Shown: positions 1-9,036, counted from the stretch's first letter. The stretch is 64,000 bases of DNA from Tunicatimonas pelagia (GCF_030506325.1 NZ_CP120683.1:5345001-5409000); one strand, 5' to 3'. The notes: a model not told the origin generated them from the sequence alone. A program made the numbers and translations.

Positions 1-8
1 GGAATACA

Positions 9-1604
9 TTACCTAGCATCCCACCATAGTCGGGTGGTTCCGTTATCGGGCCCACCTAATTTACCGCTGATGGCTTCCTCTACAGCGGCTCCGTTGGTTG
101 TAAATTCACCATCCACATATGTCACCCGGCGGGGTACCGTATTCACCGGAATGGTCGAATTGTCAGTGTTCAGGCGGTTGTAAAACGTTGGGTAGCCTGT
201 TCTTCTTTTTTCGGCCCACGCCTCTTGAGAGTTAGGGTAAAGTGATATCCACTTTTGCGTAATAATCTGCTCAAGCTGCTCTTCGGTGCTGCCTCCAGTA
301 TTAAAAGCAACAGGCACCTGCGAAGGAGCCGGGTCAGTTCCGTTGTAAGAAGCAGGGGTGTTCGTGCTTTCTACGTAGGAGTTTCCAGACAAATTATTTC
401 CGTTTAAGCCGTATTCAACGTGCGAAGCAACAATACCTTGTTCGTAGAAATCCTGAGCAGTTCCTCCCCCCATATTCCAACCTTCCAGTGCGCCCTCGGC
501 TCGTAAGAAGAAAGATTCAGCCGCGTTCATCGCTACGTATTCAGGTCCGGGTGCGCCTGCCACAGTGTAGGCCGGAGCCATGTCGGAAGCAACAGCGTTG
601 AAGTTGGTGCCTTGCTTATCCACTTTAGACTGCCCATTTCGCATACCTTCAAAAGGGAATTCTACCCCTGCGGGATCATCAGTAGGATCGGGTTCGGCTG
701 CCGGGGCCGCGTAGAACTGCATTCGGGGATCTTCGTAACCTTTAAGAATACTTTCCATATCGGCACTCATCCGAAATTCACCCCACTGGGTAATGGTATT
801 ATAGGGATTTCTGAAGTCGGGGTTCGTTTCTATAATAGCATTATCGCCGTTTTCCTCGATGAACTGACCAAGTACTGCTGCTTTTTCTGCTTCGGTCTGA
901 CTCAAAGTGGGGTCAACGTACTTTACTCGCATAGCCAAACGCAAACGTAATGTGTTGGCAAATTTTAACCATTGGTCGGCATCACCCCCGTACACTAAGT
1001 CATTTCCGGCTAAGAAAGAGGTTGCCCCCTCGTTACTTTGCAGCACCGAAATTGCTTCGTCTAACGTAGCAAAGAAATCCCGGTAGATGTCTTCCTGCGA
1101 ATCGTAGGCTACGGATAGTTCTCCGTTACCAAACTCCGAGTAGGGAATAGGCCCCCAGTAGTCAGTAACCCGGTGGTATGACCATACCCGCCACACTTTC
1201 ATCATAGCATTTTCCAGCGGAAGGTCGTTGTCTGCTGCAAAGTCTTCCGCAAATTTAATCTGCGGGGCAGCGCTAGCATAAAAATAGTTAAACGCCCCAT
1301 TGAGCCATCCGCCTACTAAAATAAATTTATCCGAATCAAAATTAGGGGCAGTAGTGGCAAAGTACCCGCCGTAAATATCGGAGAACAATGATTGAGTAAG
1401 TTGGAAAGGCCCCCGGGCAGGGTCACCCAAGAAGGCCGGAGTGTACTGCGCCGCCTTCACGATTCCCCCGAACTCACTTTGCGATAGATTATCTACCGTC
1501 AGGTTCTTAGGGTCAGTGTTGAGTTCGGTGAAATCATCGGTACAGCTATTGGCCACCAGAATGATGGACAAAGCGGTTAGAAATAATATACTACGTTTCA
1601 TCAT
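9..1604 (-). CDS. SusD/RagB-like outer-membrane lipoprotein
   Basis: This is a 531-residue SusD/RagB-family protein, the surface-exposed substrate-binding lid that works with a SusC-type TonB channel. The N-terminus is a lipoprotein signal with a hydrophobic core and the lipobox ending in Cys21 (VANSC), followed by the typical 'ELNTDPK' start of mature SusD-like proteins. The TPR-like helical region with 'KVWRVWSYHRVTDYWGPIPY' near residues 136-155 and the C-terminal 'EEQLEQIITQKWISLYPNSQEAWAEKRRTG' region (quoted here only by its key residues QKW, AWAE and RRTGYP) match the SusD-like_2 group. It lies 14 bp downstream of the susC-like gene in the same operon. The substrate cannot be told; no glycoside hydrolase is visible beside it in this window, so peptide or other nutrient uptake is equally possible. 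It ends 8 bp from the left edge and is complete. Confidence 0.93.
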   Translation of the reverse strand: MMKRSILFLTALSIILVANSCTDDFTELNTDPKNLTVDNLSQSEFGGIVKAAQYTPAFLGDPARGPFQLTQSLFSDIYGGYFATTAPNFDSDKFILVGGWLNGAFNYFYASAAPQIKFAEDFAADNDLPLENAMMKVWRVWSYHRVTDYWGPIPYSEFGNGELSVAYDSQEDIYRDFFATLDEAISVLQSNEGATSFLAGNDLVYGGDADQWLKFANTLRLRLAMRVKYVDPTLSQTEAEKAAVLGQFIEENGDNAIIETNPDFRNPYNTITQWGEFRMSADMESILKGYEDPRMQFYAAPAAEPDPTDDPAGVEFPFEGMRNGQSKVDKQGTNFNAVASDMAPAYTVAGAPGPEYVAMNAAESFFLRAEGALEGWNMGGGTAQDFYEQGIVASHVEYGLNGNNLSGNSYVESTNTPASYNGTDPAPSQVPVAFNTGGSTEEQLEQIITQKWISLYPNSQEAWAEKRRTGYPTFYNRLNTDNSTIPVNTVPRRVTYVDGEFTTNGAAVEEAISGKLGGPDNGTTRLWWDAR

Positions 1605-1618
1605 ACTACTACTTAAAA

Positions 1619-4600
1619 TTAAAATCCAAGATTTACTGATACTCCGAAGCTACGGGTGGTAGGTGGGGCAAAGGAATTTAAGCCTTCTGCGTTGTTATCT
1701 ACCGACTGCACTGCTTCGGGGTCAAAATATTCTGTTTTATTAGTAATAAAGAATAAATTTCTTCCTACCAACGAGACACTGGCACTGCGGAACGGAAGCC
1801 GTTCTAATGCGCTTTGGGGCAAACTGTAACTAAACGCCAGTTCCCGTAGGCGAATGTTAGAAGCATCACGAACAAAAGCTTCCCCTACTGGAGCGTTTCT
1901 ACCGCCCAATCGGTTCCATAGATCCTCAGCATTTACCTCAATATTATTGGGAGTCTCGGTAGGGTTTCCGTCAGTATCCACTAAGACAGCACTTTCACCA
2001 CCGAAGATATTTTCACCAAAGATTAGTGAGCCATCCCGTCCCTGAGAAGTGTAGTCGAGCAATCCGCTACCTGCCATAATAGCTTCGGTGAATACGGCCA
2101 CTTGTCCTCCTTGGCGGAAATCTACCAAAGCCCGTAGAGAAAAATCTTTGTAGCGGAACGTATTGCTGATGCCCATCAGCCAGTCGGGCTGGAAGTTAGC
2201 TACTTGCACGGTTTTACCCGATGTAACTATTGGCAGGCCTCGGTCGTCAATAAGAACATTACCATTTCTATCTCGCTCAAAACCTCGGGAAAACTGGTTA
2301 CCAAACGGCTCATCCTCCTCAATTTGGTACTCATTTAAGAATCCACTACCCTGAATCAGTACGTCGGTGTCTTGAGAGATTTCCAACACTTTACTAACGT
2401 TTCGGGCAAAGTTAGCCGTTAGATCCCAAGAGAAATTTGGAGTAGTTACCGGAGTAACACCCAGTATAATTTCTACGCCCTCGTTTTGAACATCTGCTCC
2501 GTTCTGGAACACGCTACGTACCCCGGAGGCAACCGGTACATTAGTGGCAAATAATTGATCAAAGGTATTTGATCTATAGTATGTGAAGTCCAGTCGTAGA
2601 TTATCGTCCAGGAACCGCGCATCAAATCCAGCTTCCCATGTTGCAGTCCGCTCAGGGACAAGATTATCCACTGGTAATACTGGGTTTAGTGAGATAGCAC
2701 CATTTCTTATGTTAGCTTGCTGGGACAGACGATAAGGGTCAGTATCATTTCCTACTTCTGCCCAAGAACCTCTAACCTTGAAGAAACTCACCACCGAGGG
2801 AAAGTTAACTAAGTCACTAACTACGGCAGTCAATCCTACTGAAGGATAGCTGTACGAGCGATTGTCTTCGGGTAAGGTAGAAGTCCAGTCGTTACGGAAC
2901 GAGCCACTTAAGAAAATGGCGTTATAGAACCCAATTTCTCCGAAAGCGTATACCGACTGTTGCTCTCGTTCGGCGAAATCCTCAAACGGACGGGGCTGCA
3001 ATGTATTTCCCACCGCAAACAGATTGTCTACGTCAAAGTTAGAGCCACGACCACCAATTTCCTCAAACCTGGCTATTCTGAGGTTGGCTCCGGCGTTGAG
3101 TCCGATAGAAATATTCTCACTCACCTCTTTTTGGTAACTCACCAAAACATCGGAGTTCCATTCCAAGTCGTAATTCACCAATTTTTCGTACGAGCCTTCA
3201 TCAGCCGTAATGTACGTGTCGGCGAAGCGTAAAAACTCTTGGTAATTAGTTCGGCGGTCAATACCTGAACGGGCTAAAATAGAAAAGTCATCCGTAATTT
3301 GATATTTCAATGATAGTAACCCGAGCGTGCGCTCATTAACTCGAGGGCGTTGTACGTTATTTGCCGTCCAGTAGGGATTACCCGCTTCATTAGAGCGAGG
3401 TACAAAGAAGTGCTGTCGTAGCTGCCCGGCATCATTCGTAAATTCATAGTACTCTAAGTCCTGCGTACGTACGTTTCTAGGTAGGATATAAGCGTAACGC
3501 AGCGGGTTGTCAAAGTTCTCACCACCAAATAATACGTTAGAGAAATTGCTACGAATGTAGTTCACTTTGGTATCTATTGTCAATTTATCGAATAGCGTAG
3601 TGGTATTTCGGATATTGAGGTAGTGACGGTTTACATCGTTATTGGGTATAATTCCACCCCCGTCAGTATTAGTATAATTGAGACTGGTATTAGAATTTTC
3701 ATTATTGATATTTACCCCTGCGCTTACGGCAATCGTATGCCCATTCTGAAAGAAATCCCTAACGTTATCTGGCTGGGCAGTTAAGGGGTATGTGCTTCCT
3801 ACTGCAGCCAGATAATTAGGGTCATTAGACCAATGATCTACCACTTGCCCGGTCATGCGCGGTCCCCACGAAGTGAAAGCGGTAGGCGAGTAGATTCCGG
3901 CAGAACCCTGGCCAAACTCATCTTGGTACTTCGTTAGGAGGATCGGGGAATTCACCTGATAGTTAAATCCTAGGTTAGCCGTTACCCCTTCTGGCGCACC
4001 CGCGCCCGATTTGGTGGTGACAATAATTGCCCCGTTATTAGCCCGGCTTCCGTAGAGGGCTGCGGCATTACCGCCCTTGAGTACCGATATATCCGCAATA
4101 TCGTTAGGTGAAAGGTCGGCAATATCTCCGCCCACCGGAACTCCGTCAATCACGTAAAGTGGTTGGCTTCCATTGGGTTGCAGCGAGCGGTTTCCGCGTA
4201 GTACCACTTTTGTAGGTGCCCCTACTCCGGCACCTGTAGTAGTAATGGCAATACCGGCCACTTTACCACTGAGGGCTTCCGTAATATTCACCGGGCGGGC
4301 TTCTTCAATACCTTGGCTCGATACTTCTTGGGTACTGTAGGTTAGGGTACGTTTTTCTTTGGTGATACCCAAAGCGGTTACTACTACTTCGGTGAGTTCG
4401 GTTAAATCGGAAGTGAGTGTTACATTAACGGTGGAGCGCCCATTGACTTCTACCGTTTGAGACTCATAACCAACTGAAGTAAATACTAAAACCGGATTTT
4501 CACCTTCTACGGCGATGGTGTAATTACCATTTACATCAGTAACGGTACCAATAGTAGTACCTTGCTGGAGTACGTTAACTCCGGGTAGACCATCCCCATC

Positions 4601-4705
4601 ACCAGTTACGGTGCCAGAAATGGTTTGTGCCTGTACGGCTTGAAACCCAAATAGGGTAAGGGAAACTAAAAAGATTCTGTAAAATAGGGTAGGAGGTATC
4701 CTCAT
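1619..4705 (-). CDS. SusC/RagA-family TonB-linked outer-membrane protein
   Basis: This encodes a 1028-residue SusC-type TonB-dependent channel. From N to C it has a signal peptide (hydrophobic segment ending AVQAQ), a carboxypeptidase-regulatory-like beta-sandwich ('ISGTVTGDGDGLPGVNV'), the 'EVVVTALGI' TonB-box-like motif, a plug domain with 'VIDGVPV' and 'VLKGGNAAALYGSRANNGA', and a 22-strand type barrel ending in '...FGVSVNLGF', a terminal aromatic as expected for outer-membrane barrels. The open frame extends 32 codons further upstream to 4801, but the ATG at 4705 directly precedes a proper signal peptide, so I chose it. It is the first gene of the susC-susD operon and has a recognisable promoter at 4835-4865. 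The substrate is unknown. Confidence 0.94.
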   Translation of the reverse strand: MRIPPTLFYRIFLVSLTLFGFQAVQAQTISGTVTGDGDGLPGVNVLQQGTTIGTVTDVNGNYTIAVEGENPVLVFTSVGYESQTVEVNGRSTVNVTLTSDLTELTEVVVTALGITKEKRTLTYSTQEVSSQGIEEARPVNITEALSGKVAGIAITTTGAGVGAPTKVVLRGNRSLQPNGSQPLYVIDGVPVGGDIADLSPNDIADISVLKGGNAAALYGSRANNGAIIVTTKSGAGAPEGVTANLGFNYQVNSPILLTKYQDEFGQGSAGIYSPTAFTSWGPRMTGQVVDHWSNDPNYLAAVGSTYPLTAQPDNVRDFFQNGHTIAVSAGVNINNENSNTSLNYTNTDGGGIIPNNDVNRHYLNIRNTTTLFDKLTIDTKVNYIRSNFSNVLFGGENFDNPLRYAYILPRNVRTQDLEYYEFTNDAGQLRQHFFVPRSNEAGNPYWTANNVQRPRVNERTLGLLSLKYQITDDFSILARSGIDRRTNYQEFLRFADTYITADEGSYEKLVNYDLEWNSDVLVSYQKEVSENISIGLNAGANLRIARFEEIGGRGSNFDVDNLFAVGNTLQPRPFEDFAEREQQSVYAFGEIGFYNAIFLSGSFRNDWTSTLPEDNRSYSYPSVGLTAVVSDLVNFPSVVSFFKVRGSWAEVGNDTDPYRLSQQANIRNGAISLNPVLPVDNLVPERTATWEAGFDARFLDDNLRLDFTYYRSNTFDQLFATNVPVASGVRSVFQNGADVQNEGVEIILGVTPVTTPNFSWDLTANFARNVSKVLEISQDTDVLIQGSGFLNEYQIEEDEPFGNQFSRGFERDRNGNVLIDDRGLPIVTSGKTVQVANFQPDWLMGISNTFRYKDFSLRALVDFRQGGQVAVFTEAIMAGSGLLDYTSQGRDGSLIFGENIFGGESAVLVDTDGNPTETPNNIEVNAEDLWNRLGGRNAPVGEAFVRDASNIRLRELAFSYSLPQSALERLPFRSASVSLVGRNLFFITNKTEYFDPEAVQSVDNNAEGLNSFAPPTTRSFGVSVNLGF

Positions 4706-4834
4706 AGTATAATAGTTAGGATGTGAGAAAATTGCTAAATAACCGTAGGCGGGAAGATGAATAGAAGGCCAGTGTGAGAGAAGGATGGCGTATACGGGCA
4801 CTTTTCGTCAGGAACCCACCTGTATTGGATACGA

Positions 4835-4865
4835 CAAATCTATGTATAATTTTATATTTTACAAA
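4835..4865 (-). promoter_or_regulatory. Bacteroidota-type promoter of the susC-susD operon
   Basis: On the minus strand there is TTTG (plus coordinates 4862-4865), a 19-nt spacer and TAGATTTG (4835-4842). This matches the known Bacteroidota sigma-factor consensus of a -33 TTTG and a -7 TAnnTTTG about 19-20 nt apart. It implies transcription starting near 4829 and a leader of about 125 nt before the chosen susC ATG at 4705. It also argues that the longer reading frame up to 4801 is mostly leader. A second TAnnTTTG-like octamer overlaps the -33 element at 4862-4869 but lacks a partner at the right distance. Confidence 0.55.
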
Positions 4866-5021
4866 TGTAGCACGAGCAGTATATCATCGAGTAGAAAAAT
4901 GATATGAGCTTTCAGTCAATATTTTATGAGCTAATTCTACAATCTGCTGTAGGTTTTTGTATAATCAGACAGTATTACTATTTTTCATTCGATCTGATTA
5001 CATTCAGGCAAATTATGAGTT

Positions 5022-5792
5022 ATGGAACACGATCGGCGTACCGCAATTATTACCGGGGGTAGTAAAGGAATTGGAAGAGCTACGGCAGAAATAATGCTAC
5101 GCGAGGGAGCAAATGTGGTTATTTTAGATAAAGACAAGGTGCAGAGCAACACTCTGCAGGAAGCGGGTGAAAAAAGAGTGCTACTTATTCGCTGTGATGT
5201 GTCAGTAGAGAAGGAGGTTAAGTCCGCTATTGCTCAAGCCGAACAGACCTTCGGGCAAATTAACTATCTGGTAAATAATGCCGGCATTCAACGCTACTCT
5301 ACCGTTACCGAAACGAGTGAGGAAGAGTGGGATTTAGTAATGAATGTTAATTTGAAAAGTGCTTTTCTGTGTGCGAAGCACGCCATCCCGTATATGCAAA
5401 AGATTGGTCGGGGGGTAGTAGTCAACGTTTCTAGTGTGCAGGCCATGCTCTCTCAGAATAACGTAGCTCCCTACACTACTTCTAAAACTGCCATGCTAGG
5501 GTTAACTCGCAGCATTGCGGTTGATTACGCGCCTACTATTCGTTGTGTGGCGGTTTGTCCCGGAACGGTAGATACTCCCATGCTACAGTGGGGCATAAAA
5601 CAATCACCCAACCCGGAGCAGGTCTATCAGGAATGTGTGGATATGCATTTGACCGAACGAGTAGGACAACCCCAGGAAATTGGGGAGTTTATCGCTTACT
5701 TATGTAGTGATAAAGCAGCTTTCATGACCGGGCAGGTTTACCGTATTGACGGCGGCTTGGGGGTGATGATTCCGGGTAGCAAACGGGATTAA
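5022..5792 (+). CDS. SDR-family NAD(P)-dependent oxidoreductase
   Basis: A 256-residue classical short-chain dehydrogenase/reductase. The cofactor motif TGGSKGIG is at residues 11-18, NNAG at 85-88, and the catalytic Ser138, Tyr151 and Lys155 are all present (YTTSK). Asp36 at the end of beta strand 2 suggests NAD rather than NADP as cofactor. The C-terminus carries the usual 'MTGQVYRIDGG' substrate-loop and dimer region. It is most like sugar or polyol dehydrogenases of the glucose 1-dehydrogenase/3-oxoacyl-reductase branch, but the substrate cannot be read. It stands alone, divergent from the susC-susD operon with 220 bp between the susC-frame and its ATG, and convergent with the next gene. 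Confidence 0.9.
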   Translation: MEHDRRTAIITGGSKGIGRATAEIMLREGANVVILDKDKVQSNTLQEAGEKRVLLIRCDVSVEKEVKSAIAQAEQTFGQINYLVNNAGIQRYSTVTETSEEEWDLVMNVNLKSAFLCAKHAIPYMQKIGRGVVVNVSSVQAMLSQNNVAPYTTSKTAMLGLTRSIAVDYAPTIRCVAVCPGTVDTPMLQWGIKQSPNPEQVYQECVDMHLTERVGQPQEIGEFIAYLCSDKAAFMTGQVYRIDGGLGVMIPGSKRD

Positions 5793-6110
5793 ATTCCCTA
5801 ATTGGGAAAATGTTCTACATTCTTCAGATCATCATTCAGTTGTAAAATCAACCGTAAATGCGCTTTTAGAGATTCTTAAGCCCATTTTTCGTGAATTTTC
5901 CGCGATTTGGGTAGAAATGGTACACTGTTCGCATTTACAGAGCCAGTTGGTAATTAAAAAATATAGCGTTATGGATACGAGTCGAAGAATAGAATTAGCA
6001 ATTAAAGTAACATCAATACTGGCCGTGTGGGCTGTTTGCTGCATTATTTGATGCCGCATTCACAGCAACACTTTTAGGAGTTCACAATAAGCACTGATAA
6101 AGTGCTTTTG
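5793..6110. other. Intergenic stretch without a supported gene
   Basis: This 318-bp gap separates two convergent genes. Just after the SDR stop there is a short TTCCC-TAATT-GGGAA hairpin without a T run, so it is only a weak terminator candidate. A GTAAATGCG / CGCATTTAC inverted pair about 70 bp apart lies at roughly 5851-5936. A possible 26-codon plus-strand reading frame with one hydrophobic segment runs 5971-6051, and a 75-codon minus-strand frame at 5832-6059, but neither has a ribosome-binding site or recognisable family features. Confidence 0.4.
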
Positions 6111-7316
6111 TTATTTTAGGGGATTCTCATACCAGATTACCCCCAAGCCACCCTGAGTGGGGCTATTGTTATTCTCTTCTGAGGTAAGAACATCCAAATC
6201 CCCGTCTTGATCTAAATCTATCAGCTTCGCAAAATCAAATTTACGACCTAGTGTATCGCTAATGGCTTGGTGTTTCCAGCCCAGGTCGGTGAAAGTGCTT
6301 ACCATTACTCCGGGCCGACGATCAGCATCTTCGTAGGTGGTAACGAGTTCTAGGCGGCTATCAGTGTTTAAATCACCTGCTGTAACTGATTTTCCTCTTG
6401 TGCCAGCCTGTTCGGAGTAGGTTATGCTATCGTGTATCCATCCATTGGAAGTTTGATAAAAGCAATGTAGCTGACCATACAAGTCCGGCACAAAAATATC
6501 AGGTTGGTCATTCTGGTTCCAATCAGTTACGGTTAAAAACATTGGTTCACCGTTAGTAAGGCCGATATTATGGCTAATCCAGGGTTGAAATAGCTGCTCA
6601 GTTTCACTAGCCGGATGCTGGAGCCAGCGGACGCCCCGCAAACTTCCTTTTCTATCTGAAATTAAAATATCAGCATAGCCATCTTGGTCTATGTCTACCG
6701 TCTCAATTGACATAATCCACCCCGCTGGTGAAATCTCGTGAAACTGCTATTGGTCTATTTCTCGCGGATTAGCGGGAGCTTCTAGCCAGCCTAGTGTACC
6801 GTTTTGGCCTTTAGAGCCAACAATCAGATCTACTCCGTGTTTATTATCTATTTGATGAGCTACGCCAAACATCCATTGCGTGCGATCTACCGTGCAAGGA
6901 ATATCTACCGACTTCCAGGCGGCAGATTGCGTGTACTGTTGCCAATCAGGGGGTGCCCAGTGTATCGTAATTCGCCGATGATTCCCTTCGGATAACGTAA
7001 TTATGTCGGAAAAGCCATCCTGATCTAAATCTACCACCAGAGCATCTTCTACAGCGGGCGAGGGTACCTCTACGTAAGTCCAGTTTTTAGTAGGATCACC
7101 GGGGTGAAAATAGAGGCGAGTGACATTACCTTGCTCCCAGCCAGTGATAATATCTGGCAAAGAATCGCGGTTGGCAAAACAGACCTTGGTTCCGTCGGCC
7201 CCAAACGAGGAATCATCGATAGTATGCCGCTGCCAAGGGAACTTCATTTGGGCGTGAATGGTAACCGGAGTTAGGTTAGATAGGATAATTAGCCCAAATA
7301 GTAGTTTAGTTAGCAT
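6111..7316 (-). pseudogene. VCBS/FG-GAP repeat secreted protein, interrupted by in-frame amber codon
   Basis: One gene of about 401 codons is split by a TAG at 6747-6749. The 5' part (189 codons, from the ATG at 7314-7316) has a signal peptide (ILSNLTPVTIHAQ) and calcium-binding FG-GAP/VCBS motifs such as DLDQDGFSDII. After the TAG the same frame continues without interruption as QFHEISPAGWIMSIETVDI and further VCBS motifs (DIDQDGYADIL, DLDQDGDLDVL) to the stop at 6111. The sense codon expected here is probably TGG, one base away from TAG. The protein would be a secreted beta-propeller of the kind often found beside polysaccharide or sulfatase genes; its ligand is unknown. An internal ATG at 6711-6713 could give a 200-residue fragment without a signal peptide. 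The 5' end is partly duplicated at 9338-9386. Confidence 0.8.
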
Positions 7317-7449
7317 AGTAGCAATATACTATTTTTCGGTTTAGCCCTCTTTTGTTAGGAGTTGCCGGAGCTGTCCATTAGCGTAGTTTTCCAGATCAAG
7401 AACTGCTTGGTAAGGATCACCCAGTAGATTTAGTAACTGAGTAAATACC
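7289..7449 (+). repeat. 161-bp direct repeat, left copy (bounding TA island)
   Basis: This segment matches 9338-9498 in the same orientation at a constant offset of 2049 bp, with only substitutions (roughly eight to ten) and no gaps. It consists of the first 28 bp of the VCBS gene (its reverse strand), the short intergenic space, and about 105 bp of the 3' end of the DUF4269 gene, still open in its original frame and ending in a stop. The left copy therefore holds an orphan tail of the DUF4269 gene. Confidence 0.85.
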
Positions 7450-7451
7450 AA

Positions 7452-7772
7452 TTATGACGGACTAGGCGAAAACGGAATCCGTTGGCCATCTTTTTCTAAC
7501 ACAATATTATAGCCTAACGCTGAGACAATACCGACAAAGTTTTTTAGGTGCATATCTTCAGATTTTCCCGACCGGATGTTCTGAATGGCATTGGCCGATA
7601 CCCCAGCTTCCTTAGCTAATTGGCGTACTGATTTATCGTCTTCGTCCATGAGTGCTAACAGCAATTCGGATAACGCTAATTCCCGGTATTCCTCTTGATA
7701 GGCTTTGGCAAACTTGGGGTCTTGCATTTCCCGCTCAAAGGTGCTCATCAATTTATTCGTCTTCTTGCTCAT
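7452..7772 (-). CDS. HigA-like XRE-family antitoxin
   Basis: A 106-residue protein with a helix-turn-helix of the Cro/CI (XRE) type at about residues 48-80: 'KSVRQLAKEAGVSANAIQNI' followed by RSGKSEDMHLKNF. The N-terminal helix-rich part and C-terminal strand 'GYNIVLEKDG' fit the antitoxin of HigBA-type modules. It starts inside the toxin gene with a 20-bp overlap, giving toxin-first order, which is typical of HigBA rather than RelBE. It would neutralise the toxin by binding and repress the operon at the palindrome at 8155-8172. Its stop codon lies 2 bp from the left direct repeat. Confidence 0.85.
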   Translation of the reverse strand: MSKKTNKLMSTFEREMQDPKFAKAYQEEYRELALSELLLALMDEDDKSVRQLAKEAGVSANAIQNIRSGKSEDMHLKNFVGIVSALGYNIVLEKDGQRIPFSPSPS

Positions 7773-8145
7773 AATAATTGTCCTCCTGTACGCGATGTTG
7801 GTAATCTGCCATTAGGCGTAGTGCCCGTTCTTTTTCAGTTTTCGGTAGCTTTTGTTGCTTTTTGATAAAGGCGTTTGTCACGATGATCTTCTGACCTTCA
7901 AAGAAGAAACTTAGAAAGCGGTGCGGCTGTGGTTTGAATGCATATACTTTATCACCTTCATTCCGAAACTTGGTTTGATCGCGGATTTGGCCGATCTCTC
8001 CCATCATCTGAAAAAGCCGCAATACCTTCCGCCGATCGGCCGGGGCGAGTGATTGGTAATACTCTAAAGCTTGACTCTTACCTTTGTCCGAGTAGAACCA
8101 CTCAATAACGTACCGCGTCCCCTGATAGGCGATATATTCTTTCAT
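7753..8145 (-). CDS. HigB/RelE-like toxin (phage-derived Gp49-like family)
   Basis: A 130-residue RelE-superfamily protein of the Gp49-like/HigB branch, predicted ribosome-dependent mRNA endonuclease. Recognisable parts are the N-terminal strand 'RYVIEWFYSDKGKSQALEYY', the helix 'ADRRKVLRLFQMMGEIGQI', and the C-terminal 'VYAFKPQPHRFLSFFFEGQKI' with basic and aromatic residues, followed by 'ITNAF-KKQQKLPKTEKERA' (here IVTNAF), the conserved 'F.KK..K.P..E...A' ending of the family. The open frame begins 15 codons earlier at 8190, but that stretch carries the palindromic operator, and the ATG at 8145 gives the usual length. It overlaps the antitoxin gene by 20 bp. It sits in the repeat-bounded island. 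Confidence 0.87.
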   Translation of the reverse strand: MKEYIAYQGTRYVIEWFYSDKGKSQALEYYQSLAPADRRKVLRLFQMMGEIGQIRDQTKFRNEGDKVYAFKPQPHRFLSFFFEGQKIIVTNAFIKKQQKLPKTEKERALRLMADYQHRVQEDNYYEQEDE

Positions 8146-8154
8146 ACGACAATC

Positions 8155-8172
8155 GTACAAGTTAAGTTGTAC
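8155..8172 (-). promoter_or_regulatory. Palindromic operator candidate of the HigBA module
   Basis: GTACAA-GTTAAG-TTGTAC is a perfect 6-6-6 inverted repeat ending 10 bp upstream of the toxin ATG at 8145. Position and symmetry fit an autoregulatory site for the XRE antitoxin dimer. The right half continues as TTGTACAA, itself an 8-bp palindrome. Confidence 0.5.
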
Positions 8173-8328
8173 AATGTCAAGCAATTTCAACGATTAGCGA
8201 TAATGACAATTATCAGATTTTGTTATGCTAAGTGACTAAGCAAAAATATACTCAATAGTAGGCGTTGATTTCTGGTCAATTTATTCAGTTCTTAATAGCT
8301 ATTTTCACCATCAGTTTAAATTAGGATT

Positions 8329-8973
8329 ATGGAAACGAATCCTACCCCAGAAGCTCAAAGAGAAATCGATCTTTATCTTAATGATAAGGTGAATAAGATA
8401 TTATATAGAAAACTTGTACCGACCGGAGTAATAGCAGGTATCATAGGTTTTTTCTTAAGCTCGTTTATTAACGAATCCGCGAGAAATACTGCTATGGAAA
8501 GAACATTCAATGTGTTTTCAACAAGCGTCAGGGATGTTGCTAAAGAAATAGGAAAAATTGAAGCAGAAATACTTACTTCAAAGAACGAAGCAGATGAAAG
8601 TATAGCCGCAATGAAAATCTTAGTTAATAAAAATAAGAAAACAAAAGAGGAGTTAGCGGTGGTTCTAAATCAAAGTAGTACAGCGAATCAAATAGCTGAC
8701 GCACTAAACAAAAACAAGCAGTTTAAAGAAGATATTCTTAATCTACTCAAAAACGATGTAAAAATCATTCAAGAAAAAGAACAGGGAAATAGACGTCAAA
8801 TTGAAAATTTAAAGTATTCTCAAACGATAAATTCTTCTCAAATTAGTCAGATCGCTGATATATTACACACAGCTGTACCTAACCAAACAAAACTTGTTTT
8901 AGTTAACTCTACGGCCTTAATACAAGCACTTGGACATGGGGTCTACGGCGGGAAACTCTACTCTAAAGAATAA
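8329..8973 (+). CDS. Membrane-anchored coiled-coil protein of unknown function
   Basis: A 214-residue protein I do not recognise. Residues 1-28 are charged and cytosolic-looking, about 31-47 form one transmembrane helix (TGVIAGIIGFFLSSF), and about 70-170 are rich in Lys, Glu, Asn and Ile with heptad-like spacing, indicating a long coiled coil. The C-terminal tail (about 175-214) is more hydrophobic and ends KLYSKE. There is no signal peptide cleavage motif. The gene is noticeably richer in A and T than its neighbours and lies alone inside the island, divergent from the toxin gene with a 183-bp gap. This suggests recent transfer. A role in phage defence or anchoring is possible but not shown. 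Confidence 0.7.
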   Translation: METNPTPEAQREIDLYLNDKVNKILYRKLVPTGVIAGIIGFFLSSFINESARNTAMERTFNVFSTSVRDVAKEIGKIEAEILTSKNEADESIAAMKILVNKNKKTKEELAVVLNQSSTANQIADALNKNKQFKEDILNLLKNDVKIIQEKEQGNRRQIENLKYSQTINSSQISQIADILHTAVPNQTKLVLVNSTALIQALGHGVYGGKLYSKE

Positions 8974-9036
8974 GTATGATAAAATACTTCAACACGTATT
9001 GATAAACTAAGATCGGAGTTGCCATAAAATCTGTCA

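Noticed and set aside
4706-4801. Upstream extension of the SusC frame
   Set aside because: A signal peptide begins at the ATG at 4705, and the promoter -7 element at 4835-4842 makes the extension mostly leader.
5971-6051. 26-codon plus-strand micro-ORF with a hydrophobic segment
   Set aside because: Too short to support without conservation; could be chance in AT-rich DNA.
5832-6059. 75-codon minus-strand frame after the SDR gene
   Set aside because: No signal, domain or ribosome-binding site; translation is of low quality.
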